Source: Mortierella sp. BCC40632
Lineage: Eukaryota; Mortierellomycota; Mortierellomycetes; Mortierellales; Mortierellaceae
DNA length: 64,000 nucleotides
NCBI GenBank assembly: GCA_011634665.1
Contig: WAEK01000031.1
Location: forward strand, 62,001 to 126,000
Reading direction: 5' to 3'
The notes beneath the pieces are model-generated. The model was not told the DNA's origin. It ran no database searches and saw only the letters and a program-made list of their open reading frames with translations. Below are positions 12,095 through 21,626 of the stretch, one piece after another (position 1 is the first letter of the stretch; each line of letters starts with the position of its first letter). The translations under genes and the position numbers were made by a program.

Positions 12095-12414
12095 CCTGGG
12101 CACGCACCGTACCTTTTAAAGTCCTGATGGTGACTCTGATGGCGACTTCTGTGACTTCGTGAGATGGATATGTCCCAGAGTCTGACCCCTCCTCCCTCCC
12201 TTTTATACCCCTCCTCCCTCCCTCCCTACCAACCTGATTCTCCCCGCCCGTTACCCCGCCCTTTTCCCAAAAGCTCAATCCCCCCATCTCGCTCTTCCCT
12301 ATATAGCCCCGCCCCGACCCCGAAGCCTGAATTTCCTTTTCCCTCCCTGCCTCCCAATAACTGCGCCCTCCAAATTCTCTTGCTTCCTAGAGGAGAATTT
12401 ATAAGAGGGTTATA
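12095..12414 (+). repeat. Pyrimidine-rich leader with terminal hairpin (copy A)
   Basis: This 320 bp segment precedes the 28S fragment. It is rich in CCTCCC and CCCGCCC runs, with a TATA-like CTATATAG at about 12300. It ends in an inverted repeat, AAATTCTC (12372-12379) and GAGAATTT (12393-12400), followed by ATAAGAGGGTTATA and then directly by 28S sequence at 12415. Near-identical copies lie at 38352-38669 and 52675-52992, and a diverged one at 54150-54398. Role unknown: terminus of a mobile unit, promoter, or junction relic. Confidence 0.75.
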
Positions 12415-12453
12415 ATAACTGGCTTGTGGCAGCCAAGCGTTCATAGCGACGTT

Positions 12454-12489
<36 letters not shown>

Positions 12490-12533
12490 ACTGAAGCAGA
12501 ATTCAGTAAGCGTTGGATTGTTCACCCACTAAT

Positions 12534-12588
<55 letters not shown>

Positions 12589-12986
12589 ATGAAGTGTTGT
12601 TGCAATAGTAATTGAAGTTAGTACGAGAGGAACACTTCATTCGGATAATTGGTATTTGGGTCTGCCTGAGCAGGCAATGACCCGAAGCTATCATCCGTTG
12701 GATTATGGCTGAACGCCTCTAAGTCAGAATCCGTGCTAGAACGCGACGATTACCGCCTTTTCCGATATCTAGTTGAATACGAATAGGTCTTCGGGCCCTG
12801 AGTCATACTACGTGGGGAGGTCTTGCATGGCGGAAAGGCTGTGTGAGGCACCTGCTTTTAAAACAAAATATTGGAAGAGATAAATCCATTGCAGACGACT
12901 TTTTTTATGAACAGGGTATTGTAAGCAGTCGAGTAGCCTTGTTGCTACGAGCTGCTGAGATTAAGCCCATTGTTCTACAGATTTGT
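12415..12986 (+). rRNA. 28S rRNA 3' fragment (copy A)
   Basis: The sequence from ATAACTGGCTTGTGGCAG to GATTTGT matches the 3' end of eukaryotic 28S rRNA. It includes the sarcin-ricin loop (AGTACGAGAGGAAC) and the conserved GCTGAACGCCTCTAAGTCAG segment. It starts inside the peptidyl-transferase segment (GGGATAACTGG in a normal gene) and lacks everything upstream, so it is a 5'-truncated gene. Of the three copies this one best keeps the conserved core (GATAATTGG and GAACGCGACG both intact). Whether it is transcribed is unknown. Confidence 0.92.
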
Positions 12987-13490
12987 TTTTTTTAAAAAAA
13001 CGATTCTTCTTCTTCTTTTTTATAATAAAAGCTTGCTGCGTAAAGATCAGAGAGAGATCATTGTCTTTGTAAAGAAAAAAAGGGCGCGCCCTCTCTGCTG
13101 TGTCCCTCCCCCCAACAACAACCTACAACCACCCTACCCTCAACCACCCTCACTACCCTCCCCGACCCTGAACACAAGAGGATTCCCTCCCCTCTCTGGC
13201 GCGCCCCTCTGCTGTGTCCCTCCCCTCTACAACAACCTACAACCACCCTACCCCTCAACCACCCTCACTACCCTCCTTTGACCCTGAACACAAGAGGATT
13301 CCTTTTTCTCTGGCGCACCCCCTTTGCTGTGTCCCTCCCCTCCTGTGCTCCTTTTCTGATTTTATTTTGTCTCTCCTGACTGCTGCATTTTTTTTTCTCT
13401 CTCTCAATCCTGCCCTTTCGTTGCCTCTTTCCCTGTTTGTGCCCTATTCCCGCCCTTCCGTTTTAATCCCTCCCTTCCGTTTCTCTCTCT
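12987..13490 (+). repeat. Post-28S spacer with ~118 bp repeats (copy A)
   Basis: After the 28S end comes T8A7 (a possible terminator or processing stem), then two full and one partial repeat units, each starting near GGCGCGCC and containing CTACAACAACCTACAACC and CCCTGAACACAAGAGG, then pyrimidine-rich sequence ending in a CT run. It is presumably rDNA external spacer. Compared with copies B and C it has many C-to-T and length changes. Confidence 0.8.
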
Positions 13491-13850
13491 CTCTCCTATG
13501 GTTTTACCCTTTTTTTATTATCGTCCCCTGCAACCAATATACCAAGCGCCATTCGCCGGAGAAAACACAAAATAATAAATTATCCGACTTACTTTTTTTT
13601 ATTAAATCAACATGCTTCATCCACTCCTTCACATATTTTTTTTTTTTTTATCTGTTTACACTTTACTGGGGGTCGATAATATCCTCAATAAACCCTTGCA
13701 GCGAACTACAGCTCTGTCCATCATAATCTTACGGAAAAACAAAAACAGCTGATATTACCATAATAAACATATTTTCCTGTAATATCACATCTTTTATTAT
13801 AAGCTTTCTAAACTCCAATTTCAATAACACCTCCTACTCGATACAATGTT
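13491..13850. other. Junction into the 25 kb block; no gene seen
   Basis: Sequence after the CT tract is unrelated to what follows the other two cassettes. AT-rich, with T runs; no plausible frame. Confidence 0.6.
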
Positions 13851-13852
13851 AA

Positions 13853-14371
13853 TCAAGCCTTGGCTTTGACCTGCCTCTGAACCTCACTATTCTGCTCTCT
13901 CTTATTTCTTCTTGTTCTTTCTTGGTCTCTCTCATCCTTGTAATCTTTGGTTTGACTCCTTTTTCCTTTCCTCTTCCTCCTAAGGCACGGTCCCACCTCC
14001 CCACACTCGACGCACTTGTGCTTTGCATCTTCTCCACATTGACACTCAAACAATACATTCAGCCTTATTTTGCATTCTTCACCACCTCCCAAGAACCCAT
14101 CGAACCATGCCTCTAATTCAGCCTCTGTTTCACACCTTCCCTCCAGGATTACTTGATCAATGATAATAGAACTCCACTTCCAAAGGCCCCAACTTTGAAA
14201 TAATGGAACCAAGCTTTCAGAAAGAAACTCATATAAAGTTACATTATAGTCTTCGTCCTTCTTAATTTTGCTCTTATTCTCCTGTATGATATCCCAAGTT
14301 ACTTTAGAAAACATTGAAGCCTGTCGCCTATGCCAGGATTGGATATGGTGCTCTGTACAAAAATACTTCAT
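13853..14371 (-). CDS. Unknown 172-aa protein with Cys cluster and basic tail
   Basis: The ATG is at 14371. A basic stretch upstream (KGKRKRLYPKK) lies in the same frame, so the true start may be further left of the protein, near 14470, across an A run. Residues 125-145 hold a cluster CQCGEDAKHKCVECGEVGPC that could bind zinc. The last 40 residues are strongly basic and Glu/Lys/Arg-rich. The N-terminal part contains CTEHHIQSW, another possible Cys/His metal site. No family recognised; a nucleic-acid-binding role is a guess from the basic tail and Cys cluster. Confidence 0.6.
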   Translation of the reverse strand: MKYFCTEHHIQSWHRRQASMFSKVTWDIIQENKSKIKKDEDYNVTLYEFLSESLVPLFQSWGLWKWSSIIIDQVILEGRCETEAELEAWFDGFLGGGEECKIRLNVLFECQCGEDAKHKCVECGEVGPCLRRKRKGKRSQTKDYKDERDQERTRRNKREQNSEVQRQVKAKA

Positions 14372-14474
14372 CTCAACCTCTCGAACCTCACTATCAGATA
14401 CGCATTTTTTTGGATACAGGCGCTTACGCTTTCCTTTGTTTACTCTGGACTTGTGATTTTTTTTCCATGAATTG

Positions 14475-14920
14475 ACTTGTGCCTTTTAATACCAACTCCT
14501 GTATAATACACAATAAAGAGATAGACCTTGAGCTTTTATTCCTGTCATACACTACAAATTTATACAAAACCCAGACTAACACACTAAATTCAACAAACCC
14601 ACATCACCAGATCCATCCTAAAATCATTTACTCCTTTCATATTCTGATACTTCGAAACTTTTATTAGTTTCTGTTTTTCTCTTTCCTAAACAGTGCCCCT
14701 TCCTGATCTTTATTCCTTCATGATTCACTCCCATCACTTGTAAACACTCTAAGCAATACCCGTACAGTAACTGAAGAAAACAAAATCAAGACATTGTTCT
14801 TTTCTTCATCATTCACTCACTCAACCTTAATGCCTATTTTTTTTTTTTTTTTTTTAATTATAACTTTATCCTGCTGAAAGCTCCTTTCACTTTGATGAAT
14901 TTCTGGGACCTGATCAACTA
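14475..14920. other. Intergenic, AT-rich; no gene seen
   Basis: Contains a run of about 21 T near 14840. No plausible coding frame on either strand. Confidence 0.6.
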
Positions 14921-14923
14921 GCG

Positions 14924-15262
14924 TCATTCTCTAGTAAATACCGGATAATCTTGGAACACCAGATCCACAGCCAATACTCCAATAATGTTCAATTCCATGA
15001 ACAAGCACATTATAATGATACCCGCTTGAACAACTACAATGATGTTAATCGGGATCAACGATATCAACATCATGAGCGCAATAAATAAATAACTGAGCAC
15101 GGACAACCCTCCTCTTCTCTTGATCCGATTTCTTGAAAACTGCTGGCTAAACTTGATACCAGCCAACCCGACTAGTGTAATAAACACCATAAAAAGAGAA
15201 GTGAAAACTATCACAACTTGATTAATCGCTTGAATCTTGGACACGTCCATTAGTGGCGACAT
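14924..15262 (-). CDS. Small membrane protein, 112 aa
   Basis: ATG at 15262. Hydrophobic segments at about residues 15-37 (VVIVFTSLFMVFITLVGLAG), 53-75 and 76-103 suggest three or four membrane helices, separated by a basic loop (SRNRIKRRGG, 43-52) that would face the cytosol. No signal peptide and no recognised family. It stands alone between two genes on either strand. Confidence 0.6.
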   Translation of the reverse strand: MSPLMDVSKIQAINQVVIVFTSLFMVFITLVGLAGIKFSQQFSRNRIKRRGGLSVLSYLFIALMMLISLIPINIIVVVQAGIIIMCLFMELNIIGVLAVDLVFQDYPVFTRE

Positions 15263-15740
15263 CGAGGCGCAGGTTTTGACAAGGGACTAAACTTGGATTG
15301 AGATTTGTAGGTGGAATATGCCATCTCTCCTTGCGCTTTTTTTTATACTTGCCAACCCCATTTTTACAATGACTCATCCCTTTTTCTAATATGTCGTCTC
15401 AACACAGCAAATCAATCACATTCCCAAAACGAGTTCCTTTCATAACAAACACTAAAAACTTGTTTATTATAGCCCTGCTTCCATGAAATTCAAAAATCTC
15501 CTTGCATGGCAACATTATCATCATACGATATTCTTGTGCAAAAGAAAAAGCAAAAAATTCTCATGATGACCTGCTAATTTTATCAGCCGCCTTTTAGGAA
15601 AAAGGGATCCTGCGGAAAACAAGCAAAGCCAAAGACACCAAAAGAAAACACCGCAGTTCATAAAAAAAAAGGTCAATTAACCGACGAAGAAATTCTCACA
15701 CTGGTCAATCACAAACGTCAAAAGATGATTCCAACAAGCA
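15263..15740. other. Intergenic; possible broken 5' end of the repeat ORF
   Basis: AT-rich. From about 15600 a Lys/Gln-rich frame (GQLTDEEILTLVNHKRQKM near 15672-15730) looks coding but is out of frame with the HDVP repeat that follows; one indel in the A9 run at 15662 would bring its own two halves together. It may be the N-terminal part of the next gene. Confidence 0.35.
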
Positions 15741-15743
15741 CAG

Positions 15744-16025
15744 ATGTTTCTATCGATTGGACATGATGTTCCAGTGATTGGACATGATGTTCCAGTGATT
15801 GGACATGATGTTCCAGTGATTGGACATGATGTTCCAGTGATTGGACATGATGTTCCAGTGATTAGACATGATGTTCCAGTGATTGGACATGATGTTCCAG
15901 TGATTAGACATGATGTTCCAGTGATTGGACATGATGTTCCAGTGATTAGACATGATGTTCCAGCAAATGGACATGATGTTCCAGCAATTGAACATGATGT
16001 TCCAGCTCAAGCAAGTTCATCTTGA
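15744..16025 (+). CDS. HDVP heptapeptide-repeat ORF
   Basis: The ORF begins at ATG 15744 and consists of twelve copies of a seven-residue unit (GHDVPVI), encoded by a 21 bp minisatellite at about 15755-16006. Copies 6 to 10 alternate between GHDVPVI and RHDVPVI, which shows a 42 bp higher-order unit. The last two copies diverge (ANGHDVP, AIEHDVP). It ends in AQASSS. The DNA repeat is certain; whether it is translated is not. It lies just upstream of the zinc-finger gene on the same strand. Confidence 0.45.
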   Translation: MFLSIGHDVPVIGHDVPVIGHDVPVIGHDVPVIGHDVPVIRHDVPVIGHDVPVIRHDVPVIGHDVPVIRHDVPANGHDVPAIEHDVPAQASSS

Positions 16026-16111
16026 AACATGATCTTTTCTGTCACGTGTCCGAGACTTTTTTTTTTTTTTTTTTTTCTTCCTCTCTTCCTCCCTTCTCAC
16101 TTCATGCAAAA

Positions 16112-17797
16112 ATGTTGTACCCCACCCAGCAGACCGACGCAAAACAGAACGACGCCACCTGCCACTCCTGTAACCCCCCTCGGAAGTTCAACACTGACGA
16201 GAAAAGACGGATACACTCCCTAAACTGCCACGCAACTTCCTGTACTATATCATTTAAGGATGTTCACGGCCCATCATTTTCTAAAACTTTCCATAGAATA
16301 GACAATCAGTTCGTTTGCCCGATCTGCTCCCGCACCTTCACGACAAAGAACGGCCTTCGAAAACACTTTAAAGCCTCAACTTCAACATGTCAAAGCTCCC
16401 TATACAGAAAATCTGAAACAGTATCCACTCCGACAGATCCTTGTCCCCCTAAAACAGACGACTCGATTGTAACTCGATCCTACGACGAGGCCATCGCTTT
16501 TGGCTTTGGAAGATCCAAGTCCAGCTTCTCCAAAAAGAGAAGGGCTCTTGGCATAGCAAGCTCATTGCATCTTCATCCGATTGCACTTCAAGACAAAAAC
16601 GGCCTTGAAACAAATGCACTTGTCCATAAAAGGGTCGCTGCTACCATAACAGGCGGTTCACACGATCTTTTATTTAATTCCCTCACCTCCCGCCTACACC
16701 TCAACTCCTTCTTCTTCAACATGAAAACATTCAAGACACATTCACTTCCTTTTACCTCTCTTGAACATCACCTCCTCTCCTCCCCATACTTGTCAGTACT
16801 ACAAAATCGATCATTTAGCCAAATCACCGATGAGATCTGTGCACTTCTCAACCGAGACTGGGCGATCGAACCCCAACTACGTTTCGCATGTGCGCAATTT
16901 TTGGCCGGATCAATCCTTGTAAACTACAACACGAACGAATCTTTAATATTAAATACAATCGAAGTTTATGGACGGACAAGGATAATTGATGCGCATCGGG
17001 AGCCGCTTTTGGTTGTCAAAAATACTCCTACCATTAACTCTTTACCCCCATCCGTCAAGACACCACATAACGATGTATGGCCTTGCACTGTGAAGGCGCC
17101 CGATGGTCAGCGACTATGCATTGGAACGACTTCCTTCGATGCCCTGGTTACATCTTCACTTCGATTGGATTCCAAAGAGCCTCCAAGCCTTGGCGCCTCA
17201 AGTCCCTTTTTTTACTTTTTGTCATTTAAGGACTCCCTGGCTACTAGACTTTACCTTGATACTGAATCAGTTCAAAAAGGCCTTGAAATCACAAAACACA
17301 AAGAATCCTCTTGCATTAACCGCTTCAATGTAATATGTCAGGCCCGACAATTAACTACAAAATTTCATGACATCTCCACCTATTACTTTTGTCGGTCTTC
17401 AAGTCATATGACACGACATCAGCCTGCTCAGCCATTTACAGTTTTCACACTACAGTTTTTCGACAGAGCCCACAAAGGAAACGGAGTTGCCGTGTCAGGC
17501 TTGTTTTATACAATTTGCCAATCCGTCCTATCCGATGGCGTTCAGGCAAAACTAAACAAGCAAGATGTCCAAACAACAGTTGATAATAGCTCAAGCGAAC
17601 GAGTTAAAAAATTATTGCTTAACATTCTATCACTCTATGAAGGCGATAATTCAAGAATACCAATTATTGGTAACAAAAGTCTCAACCGCACCCTTGAGCA
17701 ATTAGCAAAATCTTTGTCCCCCTATATAGCAAGAGCAAACGAATCTGTTTCTTCTTTCATCAAAAAAGAATTCAATCAAAAAAGCTCTTCACTCTAA
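16112..17797 (+). CDS. C2H2/C2HC zinc-finger protein, 561 aa
   Basis: The ORF is open from 16022, but the first good ATG is at 16112 (MLYPTQQTDAK), after a long T run. Near the N-terminus are two Cys/His clusters: residues ~17-39 (CHSCNPP...HSLNC) and ~74-98 (CPICSRTFTTKNGLRKH followed by a Cys), the second a clear zinc-finger core. The remaining ~450 residues have no recognised domain and contain a short basic patch (KKRRALG). It is the longest uninterrupted frame in the 25 kb block. It could be a transcription factor or a DNA-binding protein of a mobile element; no transposase or reverse-transcriptase motif is visible. Confidence 0.7.
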   Translation: MLYPTQQTDAKQNDATCHSCNPPRKFNTDEKRRIHSLNCHATSCTISFKDVHGPSFSKTFHRIDNQFVCPICSRTFTTKNGLRKHFKASTSTCQSSLYRKSETVSTPTDPCPPKTDDSIVTRSYDEAIAFGFGRSKSSFSKKRRALGIASSLHLHPIALQDKNGLETNALVHKRVAATITGGSHDLLFNSLTSRLHLNSFFFNMKTFKTHSLPFTSLEHHLLSSPYLSVLQNRSFSQITDEICALLNRDWAIEPQLRFACAQFLAGSILVNYNTNESLILNTIEVYGRTRIIDAHREPLLVVKNTPTINSLPPSVKTPHNDVWPCTVKAPDGQRLCIGTTSFDALVTSSLRLDSKEPPSLGASSPFFYFLSFKDSLATRLYLDTESVQKGLEITKHKESSCINRFNVICQARQLTTKFHDISTYYFCRSSSHMTRHQPAQPFTVFTLQFFDRAHKGNGVAVSGLFYTICQSVLSDGVQAKLNKQDVQTTVDNSSSERVKKLLLNILSLYEGDNSRIPIIGNKSLNRTLEQLAKSLSPYIARANESVSSFIKKEFNQKSSSL

Positions 17798-17965
17798 CAA
17801 CCACCTAGAAAATTTCTTACTTTTGCAACTTTATTATAAATGACATTTTTTTATTATTATTATTTTTTATATTTTACCATATCATTAAATTGACCGATCA
17901 TTGCACAAATACCCTTTTCAAATTATCCCTCAAAAGCATATTGACTATTAAATTACTATACTGTC

Positions 17966-18921
17966 ATGAAAAGTTATCAACATTTATTTTTTCTTATGTT
18001 TTCTCCCAATTGGTTTCCTCTCATATCGCGATTTTTTTCCAAAGGCACAAGGGGTCCTTGGAGTGACTCTCCAATGAAAGACATCCACGCTTGGATAGGA
18101 TATCAAGAGAAGATTTTTCCTTGCGGGGGATACAAAAATGGTCCTGTAAACAACTTTCGAGCCGGAGACATTATTAATGTGCACTTTTGGAATTACAATA
18201 TTATTAATCCCGATCAATTTCCACCCCCTCCGAATTTATACCAAGCACGACATGGTGGAGGCTCATGTGAGTTCTCCCTATCGTACGACGGTGGTATCAC
18301 ATGGAGTGTCATCGGTCAATACACAATGACATGTCCCGACATTTATTACGAATGGCCTGTATTACTTCCTCGCAATCTCCCTCCTTGTACAAATCCAGAT
18401 CAATGCCTGTTTTCAATGTCATGGATTTCACACCTTACTTTTCACAATTTTATCACCACTGCGCAAACGTCATTATTGATTCAAACTCGTCTGAACCCAA
18501 CTCAACGCATCTGCCTTCTCTAAATATGACAATAGTAAATGTAAAGCAGTTAGGCCAAAACAACGACACTAGAGCACGTGGAGACGGTATTCCTGCAAAG
18601 TCATCAGGACCAGACAAAAACGAGGTATGGCTCAATAAAAATGGCTTTTTTGAATTTGGCGGTGGCAGTGGTACTACAGGCCTAGACTTAAACCTTTTCA
18701 AGCAGAAAAACATTGTTGATATCATGAACTCAACATCCACAGGCTCAAACACTCCTCCAGCCCCAACATCCTTAGTCTCACGGCCAACTACTCACAGAGT
18801 ATATTACCCCTTTCCCTCGACATCCTATAAATTTGCCCTAGTCCGCCCCCTTTCTCTCATTAGCCCATTAGTATTCAACGAAGCATTTTTTAATTTACTC
18901 TGCTACATTTTGTCCGCATAA
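17966..18921 (+). CDS. LPMO-like secreted/GPI-type protein, one frameshift
   Basis: Residues ~30-155 resemble fungal lytic polysaccharide monooxygenases and relatives: GTRGPWSDSPM, FPCGGY, FRAGDIINVHFWN, CEFSLSYDGGITWSVIGQYT and CLFSMSW. The expected last strand (QFYHHCANVIID) is found in another frame after a one-base shift near 18440, and the second frame (18301-18921) then supplies a Ser/Thr-rich linker and a hydrophobic C-terminus that suits a GPI anchor. An N-terminal His after a signal peptide, needed for copper binding, is not visible, so the mature start is unclear or the 5' end is wrong. Likely acts on cell-wall or plant polysaccharide outside the cell, if active. Confidence 0.55.
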
Positions 18922-19079
18922 TTTGTTCACCATTAACACCAACAGTTATTTATTTACTTTCATAAAAATACGTTCTATTCAAATAATAACCAAATTATTA
19001 ACTTCCTTCCTCCCACTCAATGGCCTGTTCAGTAATGATCGGATAGTTTCTTCATGACTCACAAATGAATAATTTACTT

Positions 19080-20414
19080 TTAAGGATTGTAAATTAATGC
19101 ACTTCTCCAAATATTCAAAAAAAAAATATCAGTCCCGTCGTTCCCTACAATATTGATTTCAATACTTTTGAATACTTCTAAAAAACAACTACACCTCAAG
19201 TCTTTAAATTTTTTCCTTTTTATATTCCCAGAATTAGAAAACCATTCCAGATTTAGACAGTTTTCCAATACTACAATAACGTCACTGTTGTCTTGTCCCT
19301 TCGCTCCAATAAGCCTGAATTCTGTTAATGATTGCCAATGTTTCAACACAACACAGCGTACAACCCTTTCAAAATTGATGCAGTTTGACATTGTTAGTGT
19401 TTTTCAAGCTATCAGTAGCCAATATCAACTCTGCTACAGATAGTGGCAACAATTCATCTTCATATGCTCTTAAGTAGAGTCCTACTATGCCATGTCTCCC
19501 ACCCTTAAGTTGACGCCCGAGATCTCTCATTAATAAATCAACGTCCACACCTTCTTCTTGAAAGCCAAAAAAAATCCCAAAATATTTTTATCAACGGCGA
19601 TCTTCTAAAAAACACGTTTCAGCGATTTTGTTAACCCAAAGACAACCAAGGTTGACAAAATAAAGAGATCTGGCCCTAACTCCTCTATTTTTCTTCCTCA
19701 ACCTCAACAGTATCCTTTATGTATCTCCTTGTCCCTCCAACTCCCCGCATAAATTTGTCAATAGTCTCATCTCCCTCAACTCCAAATACAAACTTTTCTA
19801 AACCTCGACAGCCATCAACTATACCCTTAAAGTAGTTTCCAATTTCCATCCGTCTCAGTGGACTTACAGAAAATGATAAGATCCTCAAATTCTTCAATCT
19901 GGCAAGCGTATCAATTAGCTTCGGTATGTACCTCACAACCATCTTCATTTTAAGGTGGACCTCCTCTAGATTCTGATTACAAGCCAGTAAATTTGATATT
20001 GCATCTGTATGATCTGCTTGTGGCATGCATATTGCTCCCTACATCGATCCATGTAGTAACAGTCACAACGTCGACCATCAACACTCTTAACTTTCCTATA
20101 ATCGGTACAAGTCTCCTTGCTGTCTCAAATGAGTCAATACTAATGGTTTCAACAAACCTCCCATTCTTTTTTTCAGCGCTCCAATGCTTGGCTGTCTAAA
20201 GAAAACACTATCAACGACTTCTTTCTAAGCAGATATCCTGATAATCCTGAATAGACACTTCTCTCCAAAGCAAAGGATTAAAATTAATATTCCACTCGCG
20301 ACAGACGGTTGAGCAAATAGCAAGATCTTTTTTTATCCAAAACAAACCAACTCTTAGATATCCAAAAGGCACATCAAGGACCGTGAATTTCTGAACTTGT
20401 CTAGTCCCACTCAT
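19080..20414 (-). pseudogene. Broken F-box/LRR gene
   Basis: ATG at 20414. The first frame (20211-20414) has an F-box-like segment (LDVPFGYL... CSTVCREWN... LLWREVSI). Frame 19685-20026 has leucine-rich-repeat-like sequence (NLEEVHLKMKMV, LKNLRILSF) and ends in an acidic tail, and 19080-19391 has more (LTEFRLIGA). Another piece (AYEDELLPLSVAEL) lies in shifted frames near 19430-19500. At least three frame changes and stops separate them. F-box proteins select substrates for SCF ubiquitin ligases; this copy is probably inactive unless the sequence is faulty. Two intact relatives lie at 57520-61476. Confidence 0.5.
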
Positions 20415-21590
20415 ACTAATGATCTATCTTTTTATGAGGTGTATTTCAGTAATAAATATTCAAATACCAAGTCTTAAATACTGAAGAAATTACAATTGAC
20501 CTTACAAGTTATTCCACACTTTTTAAAACTCCTTATTAAATCTTTTGGTTATATTATTTTTTTCTATACTTTTTTTTTTTTTCCTAATCTATCACACATT
20601 AACAACTATTTCGTCACCCTCCATATTCGAAAGAATCCCCTCGACTCCCCTTCGATTATTTGGTACACAGTCTCCATAACCAACATCCTTCAAAAAACCT
20701 CACTCATAGCAACTAAAAACTTCCATCCCTTGCTTTATCTATTTTGTTGCTTTTTTTCGCATGATTAGCGCCATTAATGTCTTCTCCTTGCACTGTTGCT
20801 CCTGTGTTTTTCCTCAAGCTCCCCCTCTCATCTTCACCATTCTCTCCTGAAAAACAACTATTTTATCTGTACTTCTAGTAGTATTGTTCTCCTCAGATTT
20901 CAGTTTTGAATGAGACCGAAGAGTTGGGCCTTCAGAAGCTCCTCTCTATCACCTTTTTTTTTTTTTTCCCTTTCGGTTTTCCATTATATATTTCTCCCAA
21001 CAAGAGTAAACATGGATGAACTCTTTTTATCCAGCGGAGCCTGGGTGTATTTTACTTGCTGCACTTCTTCACCACCTTCCACCTGTTGTTCCATTGCTTC
21101 AAGCTTTTAGGTCATCGACACTCAACTTCAAAGCTTCAACCTTTTAGTAGGATGTTCTCATATCTTCGCTTGACACTTGTCTGGTGAATTGCAATTCTCA
21201 AGAAGTTCTTTCCGCAAGCAAAGCACCTTTTTTGTAATCAGGCTCTTTTCTCCCTTCCACTTCGACTGTATTCTTGGACAACAACTTGCGCTTACGCTCG
21301 AAAAGTTTCTTTTCGTCCGCATGATTTTTTTTTTTTTTCTTCAGCACAGCTTTTTCCCTTCTCTTGCGATTCACTCTGGATTTGAACTTGAGAGTGGGTC
21401 TGGTTCGAAATTTGTGGCAGGATCTGAATCTGGACCATCTTTCTTGATACTTTTACACTTGAAACTTCAAGCCTTGGTGCTTTTCTCGGATTTAATATGG
21501 AATGGACTTTGAATTGAAAACATGGAAAAGATACTTGATTGTGGAAGAATATCTTACCACCTTTTTATACTTTTGCCTTATCTGCAACCC

Positions 21591-21626
<36 letters not shown>

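Larger units (their letters stand above)
1..13490. repeat. Segmental duplication, copy A (partner 40405-54090)
   Basis: Base 1 matches base 40405 and the match continues in the same orientation for about 13.5 kb, until both copies end in a CT microsatellite (about 13490 and 54090). Gene content and order are the same. Copy A begins inside the first gene, so its left end is cut by the window. The copies differ mainly in pyrimidine tracts and homopolymers: copy A often has pure T where copy C has CT or TTTC repeats (for example 601-618 against 40998-41013). Confidence 0.93.

Noticed and set aside
12372..12414. Leader end as a canonical Helitron 3' terminus
   Set aside because: It has a hairpin, but no CTRR end after it; the match to the canonical Helitron signature is incomplete.
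12164..12415. Pro-rich ORF MDMSQSLTPPPS (also 38422-38670 and 52742-52939) and its - strand mate
   Set aside because: It is translation of the pyrimidine-rich leader and runs into 28S sequence; lengths change between copies through indels.
12415..12986. 28S fragment as a group I intron exon or R2-type insertion
   Set aside because: No group I core, no reverse-transcriptase motifs and no R2 target sequence (TTAAGGTAGCC) in the window; kept only as an open question about the junction.
13214..13726. ORF of 170 codons over the post-28S repeats (and 39234-39635, 53545-53865)
   Set aside because: Reading through spacer repeats of CCCTC-rich DNA; not conserved in frame among the three copies.
15750..16010. 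- strand ORF of MSNHWNI repeats
   Set aside because: It is the antisense reading of the 21 bp HDVP minisatellite; any 21 bp repeat without stops gives such a frame.
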